Origin: Anaerosalibacter sp. Marseille-P3206 | GTDB lineage: Bacteria; Bacillota; Clostridia; Tissierellales; Sporanaerobacteraceae | Length of the DNA stretch: 64,000 bases | Reading direction: 5' to 3' | NCBI RefSeq assembly: GCF_900155565.1 | Contig: NZ_FUHM01000002.1 | Coordinates: 62,001-126,000 of the forward strand | Shown here: piece after piece, positions 8,430 through 16,093 of the stretch | Layout of the letters: the number at the start of each line of letters is the position of its first letter | Position numbering within the stretch: position 1 is the stretch's first letter | Translations under genes and position numbers: made by a program | The notes under the pieces: generated by a model | What the model was told of the DNA's origin: nothing | What the model saw: the letters and a program-made list of their open reading frames with translations, nothing else | Databases searched by the model: none

Positions 8430-9638
8430 CTATTTATTAAATAAGATTTTATTTATTGAACTTATTATTAAGCCATAAATTATTAAAAATACAATGCTAT
8501 GCAATAATATTTGTAATGAAAAAGCAGAAACTTTAATCCAGCTAGTTATTGATAGTGTATTCCAAAATGTAATTTGAGGTTTAAATGAAGGTAAAGTCAA
8601 ATTTGTGTATTTAAGTTTATAAAGGATATAACTATAAATGCTTGAAAAAGAACCATGTAATAATTTTGAAAACACATAGATTTTGCCATTTAGATCTGTA
8701 GTCTGTATAAAGCTTAAGGCTTGGCTATGAATTGAGAAACCACTCCATCCTATTAAAAAGTTAATTATCATAATTTTTGATAGGAAAGACAACTCTGTTA
8801 AATTGGAGATTTCGACACAACCAATTGTAATTTCAAACAGACCAGGCAATAAGGCTTCTAAAATTTTACAATTTGTTTTTAAGGGTGTTATAGCAATTAT
8901 AATATTATTTATTATATCAATAAAGTTAGATGTTTTTAATATTTCCACTACAACAGAGTAGAATATCATAAATCCGCCAATTATTGTTAGAGAAGAGAAT
9001 CCACTTTTAATACTATTAGCTAATAGATTAGCTATACTGACGTTATTGCTATAGTTTAGTAGTTTATTAAATGAATTTTTTATGCTTGCTTTAGTGAATT
9101 TTTGATTGTTTTTATCTCTTTTATATTGATAAAATCTAAAAATAATACCTACAGTTATTGCGCCCAAATAGTGGGGAAGAACTATTAAAGGACTAATTGT
9201 TTGATTGTTTAACATTCCTGTAGATACAGCTCCAATCATAAATATTGGGCCAGATGTACTACAGAAAGATAGTAGCCTTTGAGCTTCAACTTTTGTAAAG
9301 GTGTTTTCTTTTCTAAGAGAAGAGATTAATTTTACACCAACAGGGTAACCTGAGGTAAAACTCATTACAAGAGGGAAAGCGCCTTTTCCAGACACATTGA
9401 AAATAGGTTTCATTAATGGTTCTAATAGTGTTCCTATTAGGTCAACAAATCCAAAATTGATTAACAAGTCAGTTATAATAAAAAAGGGAAAAAGCGATGG
9501 AACTATAATATTAAACCATGTAAGTAGTCCTTTTTTAGCAGCAATTATACAGTTGTTTGGAAATCGAATCAAATTAATTACTAGCCATATGAATATTATT
9601 AAATAGAATATTATTTTAAGATTTTTCTTAGAATTCAT
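8430..9638 (-). CDS. ylbJ: Sporulation integral membrane protein YlbJ
   Basis: A 402-residue polytopic membrane protein related to nucleoside-transporter/gate (Spo0-associated Gate domain) families; in B. subtilis ylbJ is expressed in the mother cell and is needed for spore cortex formation. Eight or more hydrophobic segments are visible. Family-typical stretches include IIVPSLFPFFIITDLL, PLVMSFTSGYPVGVKLIS and FCSTSGPIFMIGAVS. GGAGGT lies just before the ATG on the minus strand. It is convergent with the coiled-coil gene (2 bp apart) and divergent from the patatin gene. Its presence suggests that the organism forms spores. Confidence 0.93.
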   Translation of the reverse strand: MNSKKNLKIIFYLIIFIWLVINLIRFPNNCIIAAKKGLLTWFNIIVPSLFPFFIITDLLINFGFVDLIGTLLEPLMKPIFNVSGKGAFPLVMSFTSGYPVGVKLISSLRKENTFTKVEAQRLLSFCSTSGPIFMIGAVSTGMLNNQTISPLIVLPHYLGAITVGIIFRFYQYKRDKNNQKFTKASIKNSFNKLLNYSNNVSIANLLANSIKSGFSSLTIIGGFMIFYSVVVEILKTSNFIDIINNIIIAITPLKTNCKILEALLPGLFEITIGCVEISNLTELSFLSKIMIINFLIGWSGFSIHSQALSFIQTTDLNGKIYVFSKLLHGSFSSIYSYILYKLKYTNLTLPSFKPQITFWNTLSITSWIKVSAFSLQILLHSIVFLIIYGLIISSINKILFNK

Positions 9639-9671
9639 CTTGTACCTCCATTTTTACAATAAATGGTTTTC

Positions 9672-9699
9672 TAAAATTCTTATTAATATAAGAATTTTA
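9672..9699. repeat. Perfect 28-bp inverted repeat between ylbJ and ylbK
   Basis: TAAAATTCTTAT (9672-9683) and ATAAGAATTTTA (9688-9699) are perfect 12-bp arms around TAAT, lying in the divergent intergenic region. It could be an operator for a dimeric regulator of both genes or an RNA hairpin. No known regulator motif was recognised. Confidence 0.75.
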
Positions 9700-9713
9700 A
9701 TATAAGCTTTTGT

Positions 9714-9743
9714 TCATATATATTTAAAATAAAGACATAATAT
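9714..9743 (+). promoter_or_regulatory. Possible sporulation SigE-like promoter of ylbK
   Basis: TCATATAT (9714-9721) is followed after 14 bases by CATAATAT (9736-9743), resembling the B. subtilis SigE pattern TCATATT - 14 - CATACAnT. The neighbouring ylbJ is a SigE-type gene in B. subtilis. No clear SigA promoter was seen in this gap. Confidence 0.35.
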
Positions 9744-9775
9744 GATTGATTTTAAAGAATGATTGAGGTGATTAA

Positions 9776-10573
9776 ATGACTAACAAACCTAAAATTGGTT
9801 TAGCATTAGGATCAGGCTCAGCAAGAGGAATGGCACACATTGGTGTATTGAAGGCATTAGAAGAGCATGGGATTAACATAGATATGGTTTCTGGTAGTAG
9901 TGCTGGAGCTCTTATAGGAGGTTTATATTGTTCAGGAATAAAACCTGATATGATAAAAAACTTATCAATACAAATAGATAAAAAATTATGGATGGATTTT
10001 TCATTTCCAAGAAGAGGTATTTTAAAAGGAGAAAAAATAGAAGAAATTCTTAGGATTATAACAGGGGAAAAACAAATTGAAGATCTTGATAAGAAGCTAG
10101 CAATTGTAGCTACAGATTTAAAAAATGCTGAAGGGGTTATATTTACTAGCGGGCCTATTTCTAAGGCTATTAGGGCTAGTATTTCAATACCAGGTTTTTT
10201 TGAACCTGTAGAGCATAATGGCATATTATTAGTAGATGGTGGCGTTGTAGATAGGGTACCTATTTCTGTTGTTAAGGATATGGGTGCTGATATAGTCATT
10301 GCAGTTGATGTAGGATTTAGTGATTATAATAGCAGAGTATTTCATCTTCTTGATATCATGCAACAATCTATTGATGTGATGGCAAAGAGAATACTTGAAG
10401 CAGATAAGATATATGCAGACGTTATTTTGGAACCATCTCTATCTCATATTGACTCTTCTCAATTTGAAAGAGTAGAGGAGTGTGCAGAAATAGGATATAA
10501 TTGTGCTATGGAAAAAATGGATGAAATATTAAAAATTATTGATACTTATGAAATAAAACACCTGACAGAGTGA
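9776..10573 (+). CDS. ylbK: Patatin-like phospholipase, NTE/RssA family (YlbK)
   Basis: Predicted Ser-Asp dyad lipid acyl hydrolase of 265 residues, orthologous by position and sequence to YlbK. The oxyanion-hole glycines are in GSGSARGMAHIGVLKAL (12-28), the nucleophile elbow is SGSSAGALIGG (GxSxG, Ser near 43), and the catalytic Asp lies in LVDGGVVDRVP. It has no signal peptide or membrane segment, so it is probably cytosolic or membrane-peripheral. AGGTGAT precedes the ATG. It converges on tmcAL, and the two 3' ends share one bidirectional terminator. The physiological substrate is not known. Confidence 0.9.
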   Translation: MTNKPKIGLALGSGSARGMAHIGVLKALEEHGINIDMVSGSSAGALIGGLYCSGIKPDMIKNLSIQIDKKLWMDFSFPRRGILKGEKIEEILRIITGEKQIEDLDKKLAIVATDLKNAEGVIFTSGPISKAIRASISIPGFFEPVEHNGILLVDGGVVDRVPISVVKDMGADIVIAVDVGFSDYNSRVFHLLDIMQQSIDVMAKRILEADKIYADVILEPSLSHIDSSQFERVEECAEIGYNCAMEKMDEILKIIDTYEIKHLTE

Positions 10574-10598
10574 TTATGTAGCTTCAGGTGTTTTATTT
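10551..10598. terminator. Bidirectional terminator shared by ylbK and tmcAL
   Basis: Perfect 15-bp arms: AAATAAAACACCTGA (10551-10565) with TCAGGTGTTTTATTT (10584-10598). The U-tract side on each strand is inside the stem base. The stop codon of ylbK lies in the loop and that of tmcAL in the right arm, so both coding ends overlap the terminator. Confidence 0.85.
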
Positions 10599-11840
10599 GT
10601 TGATATATGGACTTGTTGTAAAGTCTTTATTTCCCAAGTTTATTTGATTGGTTCCCAATCCTAAGAAAAATAAATCTGTAGCAATTTTATCGTATTGAAT
10701 TATTTCATCTAAGTAAGGATTTTTATACTTATAATAGTCAGAGAATCTATTTATTATGGGTAATTTTGAGTTGCTTTTTATTTTTCTTAATAGAAACATT
10801 CCCTTCTCATTCATTCCAAGTACTCTTATATAATTTGGATAAGAATTATTTAATCTAATAAAAGTTTTCTTATCAAGATTTAACAATAACTGGATTAAAA
10901 TTCGCTGAATTCTTGATTTTGGATATCTTTTTGTTGTTGTCTCATCAATTACTTGCGTGATACTGTTATATTTTAAGCCATATTTTATGAGCCTATTTTC
11001 TAAGCCATTTTCCATATCTAATATTTGCAATAAAGTTTCTTTATCGACTGTTCTCAATAGATACATTAATATTTTAGAATAATTATCTAATTTATTAAAG
11101 TACTGATATCTATGCAAGTAGTCTAATAATATATTATAACTTTTAGGAGGTAAATTGTTTTTTACTATATCTAAATTATTATTAAACAATTCTTTTCTAA
11201 TGGCAGTTGCACTTGCTATAGTATTAGAAATATCTTCTTCCTTATAGCCTTGGCCAACTCTATTTATCGTTATTGGGATTATATCAAAATTATACTTATA
11301 TAGAATCTTTAAATATTCTATAGCCAATATATTATTTGAGGATTCTAATATGTTTTTAAAATCATATTTAACATTTCTTCTTTTACTAAGATATTCTACA
11401 GTTGCATTACTTCTAGCTATAGAAAATGATAGCCCATTATCTAAATGTTTTTTAAGTAAACTTTTATATTCATTAGGTTCTTCTACAAATAACTCTGCAA
11501 GTATTTTTAGAGGTTCTATATAACCTATTTCACTACCAAAAGAAATATAGTCTATGATATTTAAGCTATTTAAAAGTTTTATACCACCAAGGGCAAAGAG
11601 TTCCGCACTTTGAATAGAATAAATAGTAGGCATTTCAATCACTAAATCTACTCCATTTTCTACTGCCATTTTTGCTTTACTCCATTTATCAATAAGAGAA
11701 GGTTCACCTCTTTGGACAAAGGAACCACTCATTACAGCAACAGAGTAGTCACATCCTGTTATTTCTTTTGATTTATTTAAATGGTAAAGATGACCATAAT
11801 GAAAGGGATTGTATTCCACAATAAAACTGACAACCTTCAT
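10593..11840 (-). CDS. tmcAL: tRNA(Met) cytidine acetate ligase TmcAL (YlbM)
   Basis: Activates acetate with ATP to acetyl-AMP and transfers it to the wobble cytidine of elongator tRNA-Met, giving N4-acetylcytidine. The 415-residue length is normal. The N-terminal nucleotidyltransferase fold has EYNPFHYGHLYH (9-20; HxGH-like) and GSFVQRGEPSLIDKW (39-53) with the conserved Gly-Glu-Pro and Lys. GGAGGT precedes the ATG on the minus strand. It lies between ylbK and the divergent ackA. Both tmcAL and ackA act on acetate, which may be coincidence, because the ylbM-ylbN-rpmF order is conserved with or without ackA. Confidence 0.94.
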   Translation of the reverse strand: MKVVSFIVEYNPFHYGHLYHLNKSKEITGCDYSVAVMSGSFVQRGEPSLIDKWSKAKMAVENGVDLVIEMPTIYSIQSAELFALGGIKLLNSLNIIDYISFGSEIGYIEPLKILAELFVEEPNEYKSLLKKHLDNGLSFSIARSNATVEYLSKRRNVKYDFKNILESSNNILAIEYLKILYKYNFDIIPITINRVGQGYKEEDISNTIASATAIRKELFNNNLDIVKNNLPPKSYNILLDYLHRYQYFNKLDNYSKILMYLLRTVDKETLLQILDMENGLENRLIKYGLKYNSITQVIDETTTKRYPKSRIQRILIQLLLNLDKKTFIRLNNSYPNYIRVLGMNEKGMFLLRKIKSNSKLPIINRFSDYYKYKNPYLDEIIQYDKIATDLFFLGLGTNQINLGNKDFTTSPYINK

Positions 11841-11872
11841 TTAATACCTCCACAATTAGTATATTTATAAAG

Positions 11873-11881
11873 ATTATAACA
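11873..11881 (-). promoter_or_regulatory. Extended -10 promoter of tmcAL
   Basis: On the minus strand TGTTATAAT is a perfect TG-extended -10, 33 bp before the start codon. No recognisable -35 lies at the right distance. No convincing promoter could be assigned to ackA in the same gap. Confidence 0.5.
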
Positions 11882-11964
11882 CAAAATTTATAACAGTTGA
11901 TTTTTTAATATAATTATAATATCATGATTAATAGGATTGTATTAAATTAAAGGAGGTATGACAA

Positions 11965-13155
11965 ATGAATATTCTAGTAATAAACTGTGGTAGTTCATCA
12001 TTAAAGTACCAATTAATAGATATGAAAGAGGAAAAAGTATTAGCTAAAGGTCTTTCAGAAAGAATAGGTATAGAAGGTTCTAGAATAAAACATAAAACAA
12101 CTGGAAAAGATGAAGTGATTATTGAAAAGCCTATGGAAAATCACAAAGTAGTGCTTGAATTAGTGTTAAATGCATTGGTAGATTCAGAGTATGGCGCTAT
12201 AAAATCCATGGATGAAATAAGTGCAGTAGGCCATAGAGTAGTACATGGTGGAGAAAAGTTTGCAACTTCTGTAAAGATTGATGATGAAGTAATGAAGGCT
12301 CTAAACGATTGTGTAGATTTGGCACCATTACATAATCCACCTAACATAATGGGAATTGAAGCTTGTAAAGAATTAATGCCAAATACACCAATGGTTGGAG
12401 TTTTTGATACAGCTTTCCATCAAACTATGCCAAAATCAAATTATATTTATCCATTACCTTATGAATTGTATGAAAAATATGGGGTGAGAAAATATGGCTT
12501 CCATGGAACATCTCATAAATATGTTTCATTGAAGACAGCTGAGATTTTAGGAAAAGATATAAAGGATTTAAAAATTATTACTTGTCATTTAGGAAATGGT
12601 GCAAGTGTTTGTGCTGTTGAAAATGGTAAATCAATAGATACTAGTATGGGCTTTACACCATTAGAAGGATTGGCAATGGGAACTAGAACAGGTGATTTAG
12701 ATCCAGCTATAATTCCTTTCTTAATGGATAAAGAAAAATTAACAATTGAAGATGTTAATAATCTACTTAATAAGAAATCTGGAGTATTGGGTATATCTGG
12801 GGTAAGTAGTGATTTTAGGGATTTAGAAGAAGCGGCGGAAAAAGGTAATGAAAGAGCTGAACTTGCATTAGATGTATTTGTAAATAGAGTTAAGAAATAC
12901 ATTGGTGCTTATGCAGTATTAATGGGAGGAGCAGATGCAATAGTATTTACTGCAGGAATAGGCGAAAACTCAGCAGAAATGAGAGAAAAAATATGTGCTG
13001 GATTAGAGAATATAGGAATTGAAATTGATAGCGAAAAGAATAATATAAGAGGAAAAGAAGCTGTTGTAAGCAAAGATAGTTCTAAGGTTAAGATATTAGT
13101 AGTACCAACAAATGAAGAACTAATGATAGCAAGAGATACTAAAGAACTAGCTTAA
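11965..13155 (+). CDS. ackA: Acetate kinase
   Basis: Interconverts acetyl phosphate plus ADP with acetate plus ATP, the ATP-yielding step of acetate fermentation. 396 residues, the family norm. Signatures: [17 protein letters not shown] (2-18), [11 protein letters not shown] with the catalytic Arg, [24 protein letters not shown] (catalytic His), [11 protein letters not shown] and [19 protein letters not shown] is well placed before the ATG. Unlike many clostridia there is no pta directly beside it; phosphotransacetylase must be encoded elsewhere, or another source supplies acetyl phosphate. It precedes yceD-rpmF, which have their own consensus promoter. Confidence 0.98.
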   Translation: MNILVINCGSSSLKYQLIDMKEEKVLAKGLSERIGIEGSRIKHKTTGKDEVIIEKPMENHKVVLELVLNALVDSEYGAIKSMDEISAVGHRVVHGGEKFATSVKIDDEVMKALNDCVDLAPLHNPPNIMGIEACKELMPNTPMVGVFDTAFHQTMPKSNYIYPLPYELYEKYGVRKYGFHGTSHKYVSLKTAEILGKDIKDLKIITCHLGNGASVCAVENGKSIDTSMGFTPLEGLAMGTRTGDLDPAIIPFLMDKEKLTIEDVNNLLNKKSGVLGISGVSSDFRDLEEAAEKGNERAELALDVFVNRVKKYIGAYAVLMGGADAIVFTAGIGENSAEMREKICAGLENIGIEIDSEKNNIRGKEAVVSKDSSKVKILVVPTNEELMIARDTKELA

Positions 13156-13169
13156 ATGCAATATATTTC

Positions 13170-13198
13170 TTGACAAATAAAGTCCACCTTTATATAAT
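13170..13198 (+). promoter_or_regulatory. Perfect consensus SigA promoter for yceD-rpmF
   Basis: TTGACA (13170-13175), a 17-base spacer and TATAAT (13193-13198): a 12 of 12 match with optimal spacing, 30 bp before the yceD start. It begins just after the ackA stop. Confidence 0.9.
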
Positions 13199-13227
13199 TA
13201 AACTTGTTAGATTTAAGAGGTGAAACT

Positions 13228-13737
13228 ATGATTATTGATTTAACTGGTTTTCTCGATAGAACTACTGCTAACCTTCACTTTGATAACACTCTTGAAAAAG
13301 AAAGCATTGAAGTTGGTGGAAGAGAAATTATTTTTGAAAAACCAATTTTAGTTACTGTTGATGTATATAGAGTAGATGGTAGCGACTATTTAAGTGGTTA
13401 TGTAAATTATGAATACACTGAAAGTTGTGCCCGTTGTTTAAAACAGTTTACTCAAGAAGTAAAGGGTGTGTTATCTGGAAGACTCATTGAAAAAACTAAC
13501 GATTACGATGAGGATGAAATAGATGAAGATGTTATTAACTACGAGGGAGAAATCTTGGATTTAACTGAGCATATAATGAATGCTATAGTTTTGTCCTTAC
13601 CTATGAAATCTCTTTGCAGTGAAGATTGCAAGGGATTGTGTCCAAAATGTGGCAAAGACCTAAATAAGGGAAAATGTGATTGTACTATAGAAGAGATTGA
13701 TCCAAGGTTAGCAAAGTTAAAGGATTTATTTAAGTAA
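13228..13737 (+). CDS. yceD: DUF177 / YceD family protein (YlbN)
   Basis: A 169-residue conserved protein almost always found directly before rpmF; it is implicated, mainly by work on other bacteria and plants, in 23S rRNA or 50S subunit accumulation, with mechanism unclear. The central CARCLKQF and the C-terminal CSEDCKGLCPKCGKDLNKGKC-type cluster supply several Cys residues, suggesting zinc binding. The ATG at 13228 is chosen because AAGAGGTGA ends 5 bases upstream; an in-frame TTG at 13204 lies before that site and is unlikely. It forms an operon with rpmF, 18 bp away. Confidence 0.92.
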   Translation: MIIDLTGFLDRTTANLHFDNTLEKESIEVGGREIIFEKPILVTVDVYRVDGSDYLSGYVNYEYTESCARCLKQFTQEVKGVLSGRLIEKTNDYDEDEIDEDVINYEGEILDLTEHIMNAIVLSLPMKSLCSEDCKGLCPKCGKDLNKGKCDCTIEEIDPRLAKLKDLFK

Positions 13738-13755
13738 ATTAAGGAGGTGTTTTCG

Positions 13756-13935
13756 TTGGCAGTACCAAAAAGAAAAGTGTCAAAAGCAAGAAGAGATAGA
13801 AGAAGAGCCTCTGCTTATAGGCTTTCAAGGATGTCAGCTGTAGAATGTCCACAATGTCATGAATTGAAATTACCACATAGAGTATGTCAATCATGTGGAT
13901 ATTACAGAGATAAGGAAATAATCGACGTTGAATAG
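13756..13935 (+). CDS. rpmF: 50S ribosomal protein L32
   Basis: Large-subunit protein of 59 residues beginning MAVPKRKVSKARRDRRRA, the universal L32 start, and carrying the CPQC...CQSC zinc ribbon (CPQCHELKLPHRVCQSCGYY). Translation begins at TTG 13756, 7 bases after AAGGAGGTG; the in-frame GTG at 13747 lies inside that site and would add residues absent from the family. A TTG start in a highly expressed ribosomal protein gene is uncommon. A strong terminator follows at once. Confidence 0.96.
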   Translation: MAVPKRKVSKARRDRRRASAYRLSRMSAVECPQCHELKLPHRVCQSCGYYRDKEIIDVE

Positions 13936-13939
13936 TAAT

Positions 13940-13970
13940 AAAAGATAGTGAGAGTGATCACTATCTTTTT
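13940..13970 (+). terminator. Intrinsic terminator after rpmF
   Basis: AAAGATAGTGA (13941-13951) pairs with TCACTATCTTT (13958-13968), followed by a T-run. It closes the yceD-rpmF unit. Confidence 0.9.
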
Positions 13971-13983
13971 CATTTATTTATGG

Positions 13984-14012
13984 TTGCAATTTTATATTAT
14001 GTAATATATATT
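13984..14012 (+). promoter_or_regulatory. plsX-acpP promoter
   Basis: TTGCAA (13984-13989) and TATATT (14007-14012) with a 17-base spacer, 40 bp before the plsX ATG. No FapR-type operator was recognised, and fapR is absent from the position it occupies in B. subtilis. Confidence 0.6.
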
Positions 14013-14052
14013 AAATACAGTAGTGTAAATTGCTTTGTTACAGGAGGTTAAA

Positions 14053-15048
14053 ATGAGGATAATAGTTGATGCCATGGGGGGCGATAGAGGACCTAGTGAA
14101 GTGGTTAAAGGTTCTATTCAAGCTATAAATGAATATGACATAAGTGTAGTTCTTGTTGGGAATGATAAGATTTTAAAAGAAGAACTAGCAAAAAACAATT
14201 TCCATGATGATAGGATTCAAATAATACATGCTGATGAAATGATAACAAATGATGATTCTCCATCTATGGCTATAAGGAGAAAGAAGAATTCTTCAATGGT
14301 AATAGGTTTAAATAGTTTAAATAATGGCGAAGGAGATGCTTTTATATCTGCAGGCAATACAGGTGCACTTCTTGCTGGAGGATTATTCTTAGTAAAAAGG
14401 ATAGAAAAAGTAGAGAGAGCTGCTATATCTACTGTTTATCCAACTAAAAAGGGAATGTCTCTATTAATAGATGCAGGTGCAAATATAGATTGTAAGCCAC
14501 AATTTTTAGAACAATTTGCTATTATGGGTTCAATATATGTAGAAAATGTTTTAGGAATAAAATCTCCAAAAGTAGGACTTGTAAATGTTGGAACTGAAGC
14601 AGAAAAAGGAAATCTATTAGTTAAAGAAACTTATTCTATACTAGAAAGATCAAATATTAATTTTGTTGGAAATGTTGAGGCAAGAGAAATTCCTGAGGGA
14701 GTTGTAGATGTAATGGTATGCGATGGGTTTGTTGGAAATGTTATACTCAAACTGACGGAAGGTCTCGGGCAAACAATATTTTCTACTTTAAAAGAAGAGT
14801 TTTCAAGTAGCTTTTCTTCAAAATTGGGAGCATTGTTGTTAAAATCACAGTTGAAATCTTTTAAGAATAGGTTCGACTATAGAGAATATGGTGGAGCACC
14901 ACTTTTAGGTGTCAAAAAGCCTGTTATAAAAGCCCATGGTAGTTCTGATGCATTGGCTTTTAAGAATGCAATAAAACAAGGCAAAATTTTTGTAGAAAAA
15001 GAAGTAATAAAAACAATAGAACGAGATATAAATAATTCTAGAAACTAA
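14053..15048 (+). CDS. plsX: Phosphate acyltransferase PlsX
   Basis: Converts acyl-ACP to acyl phosphate, the donor for PlsY in phosphatidic acid synthesis; a peripheral membrane enzyme. 331 residues. It begins MRIIVDAMGGDRGPSEVVKG, the family signature, and keeps SMAIRRKKNSSM, GDAFISAGNTGALLAGG and the C-terminal EYGGAPLLGV. ATG 14053 is chosen, 5 bases after AGGAGG; the TTG at 14035 precedes the site. acpP follows at 22 bp, supplying its substrate carrier. In B. subtilis fapR precedes and fabD-fabG lie between; all three are missing here. Confidence 0.97.
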   Translation: MRIIVDAMGGDRGPSEVVKGSIQAINEYDISVVLVGNDKILKEELAKNNFHDDRIQIIHADEMITNDDSPSMAIRRKKNSSMVIGLNSLNNGEGDAFISAGNTGALLAGGLFLVKRIEKVERAAISTVYPTKKGMSLLIDAGANIDCKPQFLEQFAIMGSIYVENVLGIKSPKVGLVNVGTEAEKGNLLVKETYSILERSNINFVGNVEAREIPEGVVDVMVCDGFVGNVILKLTEGLGQTIFSTLKEEFSSSFSSKLGALLLKSQLKSFKNRFDYREYGGAPLLGVKKPVIKAHGSSDALAFKNAIKQGKIFVEKEVIKTIERDINNSRN

Positions 15049-15069
15049 TTTTGAAAGGAGGTGTAAATT

Positions 15070-15309
15070 GTGGTACTTGAGAGATTAAAAAAGATTATAT
15101 CAGAACAATTAGATGTAAACGAAGATGATATAAAAAAAGATTCTTCGTTTCAAGATGATTTTAATGCCGATTCACTTGATATTGTTGAATTAATAATGGC
15201 TCTTGAAGATGAGTTTGAACTTGAAATAGAAGATGATGAGATTGAAAAATTGAAAACTGTAGGAGATGCTGTTGAATATATCCAAAATCATATTGATGAT
15301 GTGGAATAA
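15070..15309 (+). CDS. acpP: Acyl carrier protein
   Basis: Carries growing acyl chains on a 4'-phosphopantetheine arm attached to Ser35 in the DSL motif ([11 protein letters not shown]). 79 residues, very acidic, four-helix pattern, as usual. GTG start at 15070, 7 bases after AAAGGAGGTG. It lies between plsX and rnc, the standard arrangement. The arm comes from CoA, whose synthesis gene coaD is 7 kb upstream. Confidence 0.97.
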   Translation: MVLERLKKIISEQLDVNEDDIKKDSSFQDDFNADSLDIVELIMALEDEFELEIEDDEIEKLKTVGDAVEYIQNHIDDVE

Positions 15310-15314
15310 GTGAT

Positions 15315-15359
15315 CCTATACATAGGTCTCGATGATTCGAGACCTCAAGAATATTCTTG
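15315..15359 (+). other. Three consecutive small stem-loops in the acpP-rnc gap
   Basis: CCTATACATAGG (15315-15326); AGGTCTCGA/TCGAGACCT with a TGAT loop (15324-15345, the strongest); and CAAGAATATTCTTG (15346-15359), which abuts the GGGGG ribosome-binding site of rnc. No U-tract follows, so it is not a terminator. Possible post-transcriptional control of rnc. Confidence 0.65.
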
Positions 15360-15370
15360 GGGGTAGCAAT

Positions 15371-16093
15371 ATGAGGAAAAATAGTGAAAGAATTGAATCT
15401 TTATCAAAGTTTGAGGAAGTAATTGATTATAAATTTAAAGATATAACTATTTTAAATAGAGCATTAACTCATAGTTCCTATGCTAACGAACATAAAAAAT
15501 CAAGTATTAGCTATAATGAACGTTTAGAATTCCTAGGGGATTCTGTTCTTAGTTTAATTGTAAGTGATTATATATATAAAAAATACCCTGATTATCCTGA
15601 AGGTGATTTAACAAAATTGAGAGCAGCTGTAGTATGTGAACTTGCATTAGCATATATAGCTAAAAATTTAAAACTTGGTGATTATTTGTTGTTGGGAAAA
15701 GGAGAGGAAGCTACGGGTGGTAGAGATAGAACTTCAATTTTAGCAGATGCCCTAGAAGCTCTTATTGGGGCTATATATCTTGATAGGGGATTAGAGGCTT
15801 CTAAACAGTTTGTTATCAATTTACTAGAAAACGAAATAATACAAGCTGCAAAAGAAGGAGATTTATTTACAGATTATAAAACTAAATTGCAAGAAACACT
15901 ACAAAAAACCTCTAAATCTAAAATTGAATACAAAATTGAAAAAGAAGTAGGGCCTGATCACGATAAGAAGTTTTATATGTCAGCTATTATTAATTCAGAA
16001 GTTTGTGGAAGAGGATGGGGAAGAAATAAAAAAGAAGCAGAACAGATGGCAGCAAAAGAAGTTTTAAATAGGATGGGTGTTTATTATGAGTAA
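15371..16093 (+). CDS. rnc: Ribonuclease III
   Basis: Double-strand-specific endoribonuclease that processes rRNA precursors and some mRNAs. 240 residues. The catalytic domain has the signature NERLEFLGDSVLSL (49-62) and the second metal-binding pair in ADALEALIGAIYLD (Asp126, Glu129). A double-stranded RNA-binding domain occupies about 168-238. I chose ATG 15371, which follows GGGGGT at normal distance; an upstream in-frame ATT/ATG extension from 15332 would read through the leader hairpins. It overlaps the next gene by 8 bp. The gene order acpP-rnc-smc-ftsY matches B. subtilis apart from the inserted radical SAM gene. Confidence 0.96.
   Translation: MRKNSERIESLSKFEEVIDYKFKDITILNRALTHSSYANEHKKSSISYNERLEFLGDSVLSLIVSDYIYKKYPDYPEGDLTKLRAAVVCELALAYIAKNLKLGDYLLLGKGEEATGGRDRTSILADALEALIGAIYLDRGLEASKQFVINLLENEIIQAAKEGDLFTDYKTKLQETLQKTSKSKIEYKIEKEVGPDHDKKFYMSAIINSEVCGRGWGRNKKEAEQMAAKEVLNRMGVYYE

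Noticed and set aside
8428-8470. Terminator between the coiled-coil gene and ylbJ.
   Set aside because: Only AT pairs (AAATAA/TTATTT) within the ylbJ coding end; too weak to call.
9772-10299. Long minus-strand open frame of 175 codons opposite ylbK.
   Set aside because: Fully antisense to a clearly conserved patatin gene, no ribosome-binding site, and a composition expected of a mirrored frame.
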